Source: Gordonia sp. SL306 (GTDB lineage: Bacteria; Actinomycetota; Actinomycetes; Mycobacteriales; Mycobacteriaceae). Taken from it: a stretch of 64,000 nt of DNA. Each line of letters opens with the position of its first letter. Position 1 is the stretch's first letter. This document shows, piece by piece, positions 34,956 through 42,513 of this stretch. The DNA is taken from NCBI RefSeq assembly GCF_026625785.1, contig NZ_CP113063.1:2542001-2606000 (forward strand), in the 5' to 3' direction. A program made the translations under genes and the position numbers. The notes under the pieces are model-generated. The model was not told the origin of the DNA, searched no databases, and was given only the letters and a program-made list of their open reading frames with translations.

Positions 34956-36371
34956 ATGACCTCCGCGGTCGTTGTCGGAAGCGGGCCCAACGGTCTCACC
35001 GCCGGGGTCGTACTGGCCCGCGCGGGTTGCCGGGTCCACGTGATCGAGGCCGCGGATGTCATCGGTGGCGGCGCGCGCTCGGCAGAGTTGCTGCGACCCG
35101 GCGTGGTGCACGACCTGTGCTCGGCGTTCCATCCGATCGGCGCAGGCTCGCCCGCGTTGCGGAGTCTGGGCCTCGACGAGCACGGTCTGCGATGGCGGTG
35201 GCCGGAGATCGATTGCGCGCATCCGCTCGACGACGGCCGGGCCGCCCTGCTCCATCGGTCGGTCGCCGACACCGCCGATGGCCTGGGTGAGGACCGGGCG
35301 ACCTGGCGGGACATGATCGGCGGGATCGCGGCGGACTTCGACGACCTCGCCGACGACCTCCTCGGTCCCCTCGTGGCCATGCCGCGCCATCCGATCAAGC
35401 TGGCGGAGTTCGGGCATCGCGCCCTCTATCCGGCGACCGGTCTGGCCCGGGTCTTCCGCAGCGCGCAGGCCCGCGCACTCTTCGGCGGTGTCGCCGCACA
35501 CGCTTTCACGCGTCTCGATCGACCGGGTTCGGCCGCGCCGGGACTGGTCCTGCTCGCTGCCGGTCATCGGTATGGCTGGCCGGTGGCGCAGGGCGGTTCG
35601 GGTGCCATCGTCACCGCATTGGCCTCGGCGCTCATCGATGCGGGTGGCACCATCACCACGGGCCAGGAGGTGACCAGCCTCGACGAGGTGGATTCGGCCG
35701 ACGTGGTGCTGCTCGACGTCATGCCTGCGGCGGCGGCCGGCATCCTCGCAGATCGATTGTCGGGGCGCCGGTTTCGGCGCTACCTCGCGCACCGTCACGG
35801 TCCGGCGGCGTTCAAGGTCGACTACCTCGTCGACGGCGACATCGGCTGGTCCGACCCCGACTGCGGGCGCGCAGGCACCGTGCATCTCGGCGGCACCTTC
35901 GACGAGATCGTCGCGGCGGAGAACGATGTCGTCGCCGGCCGGATGCCGGCTCGCCCTTTCACCCTGGTGGGCCAGCAATGGCTGGCCGATCCGACGCGCA
36001 CCACCGGCTCATTGCGGCCGCTCTGGGCCTACGCGCATGTGCCGCACGGGTTCACCGGAGATGCGACGCCCGCGGTGACCGCGCAGATCGAACGATTCGC
36101 GCCGGGGTTCAGAGCGCAGGTCGTCGACTCGATCAGCACGTCGCCTGCGCAGCTGCAACAGAAGAACGCCAACCACGTGGGCGGCGACATCGGGGGCGGA
36201 CGAAACGATCTCACCCATCTGATCGCGCGACCGCGACTGTCGCCGAATCCGTATGCCACCGGGGTGCCCGGTGTGTACCTCTGCTCGTCCGCCACCCCAC
36301 CCGGTGGCGGGGTGCACGGGATGTGCGGCCGCAACGCCGCAGAGGCGGCGTTGCGGTACCTCAATCGGTGA
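34956..36371 (+). CDS. Phytoene-dehydrogenase-like FAD oxidoreductase, second copy
   Basis: A 471-residue flavoprotein with N-terminal FAD motif AVVVGSGPNGLTAGVVLARAG, acidic VIEAADVIGGGARSAEL, and the C-terminal GVYLCSSATPPGGGVHGMCG, where the protein closes around FAD. It belongs to the same PYROXD2/phytoene-desaturase-like superfamily as the gene at 30656 but is clearly divergent from it. The ATG at 34956 is 4 bp after the gtrA stop, so the two are probably cotranscribed. An electron-transfer or lipid-oxidation role is plausible, but nothing in the sequence names the substrate. Confidence 0.82.
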   Translation: MTSAVVVGSGPNGLTAGVVLARAGCRVHVIEAADVIGGGARSAELLRPGVVHDLCSAFHPIGAGSPALRSLGLDEHGLRWRWPEIDCAHPLDDGRAALLHRSVADTADGLGEDRATWRDMIGGIAADFDDLADDLLGPLVAMPRHPIKLAEFGHRALYPATGLARVFRSAQARALFGGVAAHAFTRLDRPGSAAPGLVLLAAGHRYGWPVAQGGSGAIVTALASALIDAGGTITTGQEVTSLDEVDSADVVLLDVMPAAAAGILADRLSGRRFRRYLAHRHGPAAFKVDYLVDGDIGWSDPDCGRAGTVHLGGTFDEIVAAENDVVAGRMPARPFTLVGQQWLADPTRTTGSLRPLWAYAHVPHGFTGDATPAVTAQIERFAPGFRAQVVDSISTSPAQLQQKNANHVGGDIGGGRNDLTHLIARPRLSPNPYATGVPGVYLCSSATPPGGGVHGMCGRNAAEAALRYLNR

Positions 36372-36377
36372 CGGCGA

Positions 36378-37256
36378 TCAACCGTTCACCTTGGCGATGA
36401 CGTTCTCCGCGTACCAGTTCAAGTGGTCGATCTTCTTCTGCAGGGGCTCCGTGTCGGGGCCCTTGATGTAGGGCAACCGGAACCCGACGATCACGTCGGT
36501 GACGCCCTTGTCCTCGAGTCGTTTGCATCCGTCGACCGAGTACGCGTCGACCGAGATCACGTGGATCTCGAAGGGGTCGTTGAGCTTTCCCTCCGCCTTG
36601 CGGATGTCGTCGATCTTCTCGATCAGCGCGTCGAGTTCCTCGCCGTCGCCGCCGCCGTGCATCCAGCCGTCACCGCGGACGACCGCCCGGCGCAGGGCCG
36701 GGTCGGCGTGACCGCCGACGAGCATCGGGATCGGCTCGGTGGGGGCCGGCGACATCTTGATCTTGGGGATGTCATAGAACTCGCCGTGGAACTCGAAGTA
36801 CTCACCCGTGGTGAGGCCCCGGATGATGTCCATGCATTCGTCCATGCGCTTGCCGCGGCGTTTGAAGTCCACGCCCATGAAGTCGTAGTCCTCGGGCCAG
36901 GGACTGGTGCCGACACCCATCGCGAAACGGTTGTTGGTGAGGAACGCGACCGAGCTCGCCTGCTTGGCCACCAGGGCCGGCGGGCGGACCGGGAGCTTCA
37001 CGACAAACGGTGTGAAACGGATCGTCGAGGTCACCGCGCCGAGCGCGGCGGCCTGGATGAACGTCTCGATGAACGCCTTGTCCTCGAGGAACTCGCGGTT
37101 CCCGTCCTCGGTGTAGGGGTAGGTGGCGTCCGATTCCTCGGGGTAGGCCAGCGAGTCCGGGATGGTGAAACCCGCGTATCCCGCCTGCTCCGCCGCCTGG
37201 GCGAGCGGCGGGTAGAACGTCGGGTCGGTCATTGCCTCGGCGAAGGTGAAGCGCAT
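36378..37256 (-). CDS. LLM-class F420-dependent oxidoreductase
   Basis: A 292-residue luciferase-like TIM-barrel enzyme of the actinobacterial F420-dependent type. Family features are the opening FTFAEAMTDPTFYPPLAQAAEQAGY, split here as FTFAEAMTDP and ARQ-type helix, then FVVKLPVRPPALVAKQASS, NRFAMGVGTSPWPEDYDFMG and MLVGGHADPALRRAVVRGDG. The substrate is unknown. A perfect KstR-type operator lies 38 bp upstream at 37294-37307, which places the gene in the cholesterol/steroid catabolic regulon by inference. It is convergent to the FAD gene, only 6 bp away. Confidence 0.85.
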   Translation of the reverse strand: MRFTFAEAMTDPTFYPPLAQAAEQAGYAGFTIPDSLAYPEESDATYPYTEDGNREFLEDKAFIETFIQAAALGAVTSTIRFTPFVVKLPVRPPALVAKQASSVAFLTNNRFAMGVGTSPWPEDYDFMGVDFKRRGKRMDECMDIIRGLTTGEYFEFHGEFYDIPKIKMSPAPTEPIPMLVGGHADPALRRAVVRGDGWMHGGGDGEELDALIEKIDDIRKAEGKLNDPFEIHVISVDAYSVDGCKRLEDKGVTDVIVGFRLPYIKGPDTEPLQKKIDHLNWYAENVIAKVNG

Positions 37257-37293
37257 CGTGCTCCTCGGGACGTGTGACAGTCTTCACCAAGAG

Positions 37294-37307
37294 TAGAACA
37301 CGTTCTA
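37294..37307. promoter_or_regulatory. KstR-type operator
   Basis: TAGAACACGTTCTA is a perfect 14-bp palindrome and matches the mycobacterial KstR motif TnnAACnnGTTnnA at all fixed positions. It is located between the F420-type oxidoreductase and the SDR gene, 38 bp upstream of the former's ATG. KstR is a TetR-family repressor of cholesterol catabolism; the repressor gene is not in this window. Confidence 0.75.
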
Positions 37308-37341
37308 ATTCCGCCGTCTGCCGGTGTGCGGAATTGCGTGG

Positions 37342-38034
37342 TCAGGCACCCAGCGCAGCGGTGGTGCTGGTGGCGAGTGAGGCCCGGACCGCAGCGGTGA
37401 TGTCGTCGACGATGGCCTCGTCGGCGCCCTGCTCGAGGGCGTCGAGGATGTATCGGACGACGGTGTCCGGCGCGAGCTTGGGTACGTCGGTGAGGCTCTC
37501 GGTCATGGGTGTCGACGCGTAGGACAGATGCGCGCCGAGGACCTGCGTGCCCTGGCCGGCCAACTCGGCGCGCAGGCTGTTGGTCAACCCCCACAGTGCG
37601 GCCTTCGACGGCGAGTACGCGCCCGGAGTGGCGATCCAGCTGAGGGCCGAAGCGATGTCGACGACGGCGCCTCCGCCACGCGACGCGAGTACCGGCGCGA
37701 ACGCCCGCGTCATGTCGAGTACGCCGAAGACGTTGGTGTCGAAGACATCCCGGATTTCCGAGATCGGTGAGGTGAGCAGTGACGTGGCGCCGTGGACGCC
37801 TGCGTTGTTGATCAGGACGTCGACGTCGGGGGCGGCGTGCGCGGCCGCCGCGATGCTGTCGGCGTCGGTCACGTCCAGGTGGAGCGCTACCACCCGCGCA
37901 TCGGGGTGGCGGATCTCGCGTCGTGCCGCCGCGTAGACCTTCGCCGCGCCGCGGTCGAGGGCCGCGGTGACGAACTCGGCGCCGAGGCCGCTGGATGCGC
38001 CGGTGATCAGGAGGGTGCTGCCGTCGATCTGCAT
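37342..38034 (-). CDS. Short-chain dehydrogenase/reductase (SDR)
   Basis: A 230-residue classical SDR. The cofactor loop is LLITGASSGLGAEF, the structural motif is LINNAGVHG, and the catalytic set is Ser in IASALSWIATPGAYSPSKAA with Tyr and Lys four residues apart. The substrate cannot be predicted. It is 43 bp downstream of the HxlR regulator in the same direction and could be its target gene. It is transcribed towards the KstR site, so that operator controls the neighbour rather than this gene. Confidence 0.85.
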   Translation of the reverse strand: MQIDGSTLLITGASSGLGAEFVTAALDRGAAKVYAAARREIRHPDARVVALHLDVTDADSIAAAAHAAPDVDVLINNAGVHGATSLLTSPISEIRDVFDTNVFGVLDMTRAFAPVLASRGGGAVVDIASALSWIATPGAYSPSKAALWGLTNSLRAELAGQGTQVLGAHLSYASTPMTESLTDVPKLAPDTVVRYILDALEQGADEAIVDDITAAVRASLATSTTAALGA

Positions 38035-38076
38035 GGTGGTCCTTTCGTGGGGGTGTGACTGTGGCGTTGTGGGCCG

Positions 38077-38550
38077 TCAGTGGCGAGGGAACGGGGTGTT
38101 CTCGCGTGCACCGGGTCCTCGGTGCACGCGCAGTGCGCCCGGCACCAGTGGTTCGTGGCACTCGGAACACACCGGCTCGACCGTCATCGTGTGCCCGCAG
38201 GTGCGGTGGGTGGTGACGATCGGTGCGCCGTCGTCGGCGGCCCACTTGTCGCCCCATTGACGCAGGGCCGCGACCACGGTCCACAGATCCCGCCCCTTGT
38301 CGGTGAGGCGATAGTCGTAGCGCACGGGCTTGTCCTGGTAGGGATCCTTGGTCAGCACGCCGTGCTCGACGAGGGTGTCGAGGCGTTGTGTCAGGACGTT
38401 GCGGGCGATTCCGAGGCGGGTCGAGAACTCGTCGAACCGGGTCACGCCGAACAGGGCGTCCCGGATGATCAGCAGTGTCCACCATTCCCCGACGATCTCC
38501 AGCGTCTGGGCGACCGAACAGTTCATGTCGGTGAAAGTGGTACGTCGCAT
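38077..38550 (-). CDS. HxlR-family transcriptional regulator
   Basis: A 157-residue winged-helix regulator. The signature NCSVAQTLEIVGEWWTLLIIRDALFGVTRF is present in its usual place (first cysteine followed by the GEWWTLLIIRDAL helix), followed by the recognition helix IARNVLTQRLDTLVEHGVL and wing YDYRLTDKGRDL. A C-terminal cysteine cluster (TCGHTMTVEPVCSECHEPL) may bind zinc. The frame opens at 38586, but the ATG at 38550 leaves the inverted repeat at 38566-38584 in the promoter. It is divergent from the MFS exporter, a common arrangement in which HxlR controls efflux and the downstream SDR. Confidence 0.87.
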   Translation of the reverse strand: MRRTTFTDMNCSVAQTLEIVGEWWTLLIIRDALFGVTRFDEFSTRLGIARNVLTQRLDTLVEHGVLTKDPYQDKPVRYDYRLTDKGRDLWTVVAALRQWGDKWAADDGAPIVTTHRTCGHTMTVEPVCSECHEPLVPGALRVHRGPGARENTPFPRH

Positions 38551-38565
38551 GTCGACCACCGTAGC

Positions 38566-38584
38566 GAGTTGCATGAAACAACTC
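38566..38584. promoter_or_regulatory. HxlR operator candidate
   Basis: GAGTTGCATGAAACAACTC has 6-bp inverted arms around a 7-bp centre and lies 15 bp upstream of the HxlR start, between the divergent regulator and MFS gene. Confidence 0.5.
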
Positions 38585-38594
38585 AACTCTGCTT

Positions 38595-38621
38595 AGCTGG
38601 GTTTCGTCAAACAACCCAGCT
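38595..38621. promoter_or_regulatory. Inverted repeat upstream of MFS exporter
   Basis: AGCTGGGTT (38595-38603) and AACCCAGCT (38613-38621) are exact inverse complements around 9 bp, ending 22 bp before the MFS start. It could be a second operator or a leader hairpin. Confidence 0.45.
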
Positions 38622-38643
38622 GGTGACACCCCTGGAGATGCAT

Positions 38644-40083
38644 ATGGCCGATCTGATCCGGTCCGATTCCCCCTCGGCGCACCCGCCGGCCGCCGCGCCC
38701 GCCGGGCCGCGTCGGCCGGGGGTGGTGCTGCTCGTCCTGTCGCTTGCCGCTTTCATGGCCAGCCTCGACGTGTTCATCGTGAACGTGGCCTTTGACGACA
38801 TCGGTCGCGATTTCGACGGCGTCGGCCTGTCCGAGCTGTCGTGGGTGCTCAACGCCTACACGATCATCTACGCCGCGCTCCTGGTGCCGGCAGGGCGAAT
38901 CGTCGACCGCTACGGACGCAAGGGCGGATTCCTGACCGGGCTGGCGATCTTCACCGTCGCCAGCGTGGCATGTGCTGCGGCGCAGGGAGTGTGGTGGCTG
39001 GTCGCGTTCCGCTGCGTCCAAGCGATCGGCGCGGCCATCCTGACCCCGGCCAGCCTGGGCCTGGTGGTCTCCACCATGCCCGCCGAACTTCGTGCGCGGT
39101 CGGTGCGGATCTGGGCGGCCACCGGCGCACTCGCGGCCGCGCTCGGCCCGGCCGTCGGCGGGCTACTCGTCGAGGCCTCGTGGCGATGGGTCTTCCTGGT
39201 GAACGTCCCGGTCGGCGTCGCAGCCCTGATCGCCGGCGCGGTCGTACTGTCACGATCCCGAAACGACACCGCCACCGGTCTTCCCGACCTCCTCGGGGCG
39301 GTCCTGCTCGCTGTCTCCATCGGCGCGTTGACACTCGGCCTGGTCGAGGGCAGTGAATGGGGATGGACAGACCCGAAGATCGTCGGGTCGTGGATCATCG
39401 CCGCCGTCACCCTGGCCGGATTCGTGCTCAGCTCGGCGCGGCACCCCGAACCGGTCATCGACCCGGCGCTCCTGCGCGTGCGGGCCTTCACCTTCGCGAA
39501 CATCACCGCGGTGCTGTTCGCCATACCGTTCGCAGGCGCGCTGCTCGCGAACATCCTCTGGCTGCAACAGGTCTGGGGATACTCGGCGATCAAGACGGGT
39601 TTCGCGGTGTCCACCGGACCGCTGATGGTGCCGATCTTCGCCGCCGTCGCCCATCGGCTGAGCGCTCGGGTGCCGGTCGGCTCGATCGTGGCGGCCGGCT
39701 GTCTGTTGTTCGGACTCGGCGGCGTGCTGATCGCGATGTCGGTCGACCAGACTCCCGACTACGCGACCGAGATCCTGCCCGGATGGCTGATCGGTGGCGT
39801 GGGCGTGGGTCTCGCACTGCCCTCGATCCTGTCCTCGGCCACCGCGGATCTTCCTCTGCACCAGGCGGCAACCGGCAGTGCAGTTGTCAACATGAGCCGT
39901 CAGATCGGGATGGCCCTCGGCGTCAGTCTGCTGGTCGCGATCCTGGGCACGCCGGTCGGATATGCCGCGGCGCACAGCGCTTTCCAAGAGGCGTGGTGGG
40001 TCCTCGGCGCCGTCGCACTACTCGGGGCGCTGGCCGCGCCGGGGATGACCCCGCCGAGGCGGGCCTCATCGCCGGTCGGGTAG
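38644..40083 (+). CDS. DHA2-type MFS drug exporter
   Basis: A 479-residue, 14-helix major facilitator of the EmrB/QacA (DHA2) class, exporting drugs or lipids with proton exchange. The first helix carries FMASLDVFIVNVAFDDIGRD, the DHA2 motif with the membrane aspartate; YGRKGGFLTGLAIF is motif A, and GAAILTPASLGLV and GALAAALGPAVGGLL follow (motif C). The ATG at 38644 is chosen because GGAG lies 6 bp upstream; the ATG at 38638 touches that site. It is divergent from the HxlR gene and probably controlled by it. Confidence 0.9.
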   Translation: MADLIRSDSPSAHPPAAAPAGPRRPGVVLLVLSLAAFMASLDVFIVNVAFDDIGRDFDGVGLSELSWVLNAYTIIYAALLVPAGRIVDRYGRKGGFLTGLAIFTVASVACAAAQGVWWLVAFRCVQAIGAAILTPASLGLVVSTMPAELRARSVRIWAATGALAAALGPAVGGLLVEASWRWVFLVNVPVGVAALIAGAVVLSRSRNDTATGLPDLLGAVLLAVSIGALTLGLVEGSEWGWTDPKIVGSWIIAAVTLAGFVLSSARHPEPVIDPALLRVRAFTFANITAVLFAIPFAGALLANILWLQQVWGYSAIKTGFAVSTGPLMVPIFAAVAHRLSARVPVGSIVAAGCLLFGLGGVLIAMSVDQTPDYATEILPGWLIGGVGVGLALPSILSSATADLPLHQAATGSAVVNMSRQIGMALGVSLLVAILGTPVGYAAAHSAFQEAWWVLGAVALLGALAAPGMTPPRRASSPVG

Positions 40084-40084
40084 G

Positions 40085-40186
40085 TACCGAGCGCAGCGAT
40101 GAGCCGTATCGAGATCGCCGGAATCGCAGGAGGTCTCGATACGCGACTCACTTCGTTCGCCGCTACTCGACCGGCGGTGGGGAGTT
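40085..40186. repeat. REP-like palindromic repeat
   Basis: GTATCGAGA (40106-40114) and its inverse TCTCGATAC (40134-40142) face each other across 19 bp, with GAGCGCAGCGATGAG on the left and CTTCGTTCGCCGCTACTCGACC on the right in two parts. A partial second copy (GTTCGCCGCTACTCG) follows to about 40198. It lies between convergent genes. Confidence 0.7.
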
Positions 40187-40191
40187 CGCCG

Positions 40192-40797
40192 CTACTCGCT
40201 GCCCTTCTGCCTCTCATACTGTCCCAGCGGTTGTCGGCCCGTGATGGCGAGCAAGAGAGCCTGGCCCTCCCGGCCGATCGTGGCGATCGGCGTCGAATAC
40301 AGCCCGCGCGCAACGGAGTCGGGGGTCACAAGTCGGCGTGCTGTCGTGATCGCCGTGGGGAGCAATGGCTCGGGCATCCGGTAGGACAGACCGATCCCGA
40401 CGGCGACGTCCCACCCGTGCACGAGGAGATCCATCATGTTGATCCCGGCCGCTTCCCCGGCGCTGAAGGTGCCGAACGGCAGCCGACACGTCCGCCCAGG
40501 ATCGCAGGTGGTCCAGGCGGCCAGGCTCGCCTGCGCAGCCCGGTCGAAGGCGTAGCGGTGGTCTCTCGGGTCGATTCGGACCGGCGCACTCCGCGGGGTG
40601 TCGGTGCCCCCGGCGGCGAATCTCGTGAACTTCTCGGTGACTGTGATGACGTGGTCGGCGACATCGGCCACCGTCCAACCGGCACAGCCGGACGGCCGAT
40701 CGAAGCCATCGATCTCGGCCGCTGCGGCCAGCAGTGCGGCATAACCGTTCAGGGCGGTCCGCAAGTGTCCGACCTCAGGACAATCGCCTGGACTCAT
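40192..40797 (-). CDS. Maleylpyruvate isomerase-family mycothiol-dependent protein (TIGR03086-like)
   Basis: A 201-residue DinB/MDMPI-fold protein. The N-terminal helix ends in the signature CAGWTVADVADHVI, containing the first metal-ligand His, and the second site is in INMMDLLVHGWDVAVGIG with the paired His and Asp. Relatives are thiol-dependent transferases or isomerases using mycothiol in actinobacteria. No aromatic catabolic genes are adjacent, so the substrate is unknown. It is convergent with the MFS gene and separated from it by REP-like sequence. Confidence 0.8.
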   Translation of the reverse strand: MSPGDCPEVGHLRTALNGYAALLAAAAEIDGFDRPSGCAGWTVADVADHVITVTEKFTRFAAGGTDTPRSAPVRIDPRDHRYAFDRAAQASLAAWTTCDPGRTCRLPFGTFSAGEAAGINMMDLLVHGWDVAVGIGLSYRMPEPLLPTAITTARRLVTPDSVARGLYSTPIATIGREGQALLLAITGRQPLGQYERQKGSE

Positions 40798-40813
40798 CTC
40801 GAGATCGTCGCGC

Positions 40814-41212
40814 TCATGGGCGGGTGTCGAGAACGGAGGTCATGGCGCCGTCGACGACGCGGTGGTCGCTCGTGGCGATGGTCAGCCCGCGTCGGGCGGC
40901 CTGCGCCACGATCATGCGGTCGAAAGGATCCCGATGGTCCCACTTCAGGCGTCCGGCCATCGCGGCATCGGCGGCGTCGATGGCAAGGTCGGTGGCATTC
41001 ATGCTGATCAAGGTCTCCTGCCAGGCCGACAACAGCGGCTCACCGTCGAGCCGCCCGAGGCGGGTCTTGATGGCGATCTCCCATGCCGAAGCCGCTGACA
41101 CGAGGAGATCGTTAGCCTGATCCGCCAACACTTCCCGCGCCGGCCCGGAGATCTTGTCCGGCTCGGAGACGAGCCAGAGCAATGCGTTCGTGTCGAGAAG
41201 GTAGGCGGTCAA
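40814..41212 (-). CDS. PIN-domain ribonuclease toxin, VapC-like
   Basis: A 132-residue PIN toxin. The acidic catalytic set is visible: Asp in YLLDTNALLW, Glu in SAASAWEIAIKTRLG, Asp in DPFDRMIVAQA and Asp in IATSDHRV. It is expected to cleave RNA and to be neutralised by the adjacent antitoxin. The TTG at 41212 is favoured because its TTGA overlaps the antitoxin stop and GGGAGGG lies at the right distance; the longer GTG at 41227 would include that ribosome site. Confidence 0.88.
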   Translation of the reverse strand: MTAYLLDTNALLWLVSEPDKISGPAREVLADQANDLLVSAASAWEIAIKTRLGRLDGEPLLSAWQETLISMNATDLAIDAADAAMAGRLKWDHRDPFDRMIVAQAARRGLTIATSDHRVVDGAMTSVLDTRP

Positions 41213-41442
41213 CGTCCACCCTCCCACTCCGAGAGATCGCTGTCCGGTAGCGGATCGTCGAGCGTCTCCGGTACGACGAGCTTCGGTAGCCGACCGAATG
41301 TCCGTGGCTGCGTCTCGACAGGGGAGAGAGTTGCCACCGGGCGACCGTGATTCGTGATCGTGATCGACGCCCCGGACTGTTCCACCTCGGCCAGGAGCGC
41401 GTTGAGTCGCGCTTTTGCCTCGGTGCTGGTGATGACTCTCAT
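41209..41442 (-). CDS. Phd/YefM-type antitoxin
   Basis: A 77-residue antitoxin with the Phd/YefM DNA-binding N-terminus (RVITSTEAKARLNALLAEVE, then ITITNHGRPVATLSP) and an acidic, toxin-binding C-terminus ending LPDSDLSEWEGGR. An ATG nine bases upstream is also in frame, but AGGA is placed better for the ATG at 41442. The pair of this type of antitoxin with a PIN toxin is a frequent type II system. It overlaps the toxin gene by 4 bp. Confidence 0.88.
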   Translation of the reverse strand: MRVITSTEAKARLNALLAEVEQSGASITITNHGRPVATLSPVETQPRTFGRLPKLVVPETLDDPLPDSDLSEWEGGR

Positions 41443-41499
41443 GAGCGCCATCCTAGCCCGCTATCGGACCAGTTCGACTAGTCCTATTGGTCGGCGGTG

Positions 41500-42513
41500 C
41501 TACGGCCGCGTGAACCGCTCCCGACGGCCCAGCCGTCGCAGCCGCATCCAGTTCGCGAAACCCTTCGGATCATGCTGCTGCACAAGGAAATACCAGCCGA
41601 ATCGGGCGTATTCCTGCGGCAGCAGCCTGCGCATCCCTGGCTGGCTCATCAAGTAGCCGCGGTTGCGGTAGGTGAAGAAGCGCTTCGTCGGGTTGTCGGG
41701 GTACTGCGTGTGCATCCGTCCGCCGAGGATCGGCCGGAACTCGTCGGAGCCGTCGGGATGCAGGTAGCCCGCCGTCAGGCAGGTGCCGAACGCGAGTCCC
41801 GACCGCTGCAGGCGTCGATGGATCTCCACCTCGTCGCCGCGGAAGAACAGGCGAAGATCGGGCACGCCGACCTCCTCGATGGCGCGCGCCGAGAAGAGCG
41901 CACCGTTGAAGAGTGAGGCGATTCCGGGCAGCAGATCGTCCGAGGTGGCCTCTCCGTCGGTTACATGCGACCCGCTCGCTGCGCTCCCGGCGTCGGTTAT
42001 ATGCGACCCGCTCGAAGCGCTCCCGGCGTCGGTTATATGCGACCCGCTCGCTGCGCTCCCGGCGTCGGAGAACAGCTCGGAGCGCTTGCGTCGCCACACG
42101 AGTCCACGACGCAGCGGGAAGGCGAGGGTGTCCGGGTCGTCGATGTTGGCGACGACGGGCGAGACCTCGTCGAGCCGATGCCGTGCAGCGCAGTCGAGAA
42201 GTGTGCTCAGCACGGCCGGGCCGTCGGGGCGGCCGTCGTCGTCGGCGCACCAGACCCAGTCCGCACCCATGGCCAGAGCGTGCAGGATGCCGAGCGCGAA
42301 GCCCCCCGCACCGCCGAGGTTGCGTTGCGAACCGAGATAGGTCGTCGGAATCGGTTGTCCGGCCACGAGTTCCGCGACCTCCGGTTCGTCGGCGTTGTCC
42401 ACCACGATCAGGTGGTCGACGGGACGGTCCTGGTTGGCGACCACGGCCAGCGAACCGGCGAGGAGTCCGACCCGGCGGTGGGTGACGACCACCGCGATCA
42501 CGCGGTCGGTCAT
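41500..42513 (-). CDS. glfT1: Galactofuranosyltransferase GlfT1 with in-frame repeat insertion
   Basis: A 337-residue GT2-family enzyme that adds the first galactofuranoses to the decaprenyl-linked rhamnosyl linker. The nucleotide-sugar domain has VVVTHRR, VDNADEPE, LGGAGGFALG and the metal-binding WCADDDGRPDG, followed by FNGALFSARAIEEVGVPD and FRGDEVEIHRR. The M. tuberculosis enzyme has 304 residues; the excess matches an insertion of three 12-residue repeats (DAGSAASGSHIT) at about residues 150-185, encoded by 41960-42067. The repeats lie between the donor site and the catalytic helix, probably in a surface loop. The start overlaps wzt by 4 bp. Confidence 0.9.
   Translation of the reverse strand: MTDRVIAVVVTHRRVGLLAGSLAVVANQDRPVDHLIVVDNADEPEVAELVAGQPIPTTYLGSQRNLGGAGGFALGILHALAMGADWVWCADDDGRPDGPAVLSTLLDCAARHRLDEVSPVVANIDDPDTLAFPLRRGLVWRRKRSELFSDAGSAASGSHITDAGSASSGSHITDAGSAASGSHVTDGEATSDDLLPGIASLFNGALFSARAIEEVGVPDLRLFFRGDEVEIHRRLQRSGLAFGTCLTAGYLHPDGSDEFRPILGGRMHTQYPDNPTKRFFTYRNRGYLMSQPGMRRLLPQEYARFGWYFLVQQHDPKGFANWMRLRRLGRRERFTRP
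41960..42067 (-). repeat. Three tandem 36-bp repeats inside glfT1
   Basis: Three units of exactly 36 bp (41960-41995, 41996-42031, 42032-42067) differ at only a few positions. On the coding strand each contains CGGGAGCGNAGCGAGCGGG or a close variant and keeps the reading frame. The core and the phase are the same as in the repeats at 55776-56055 in the thioesterase gene. Confidence 0.92.
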
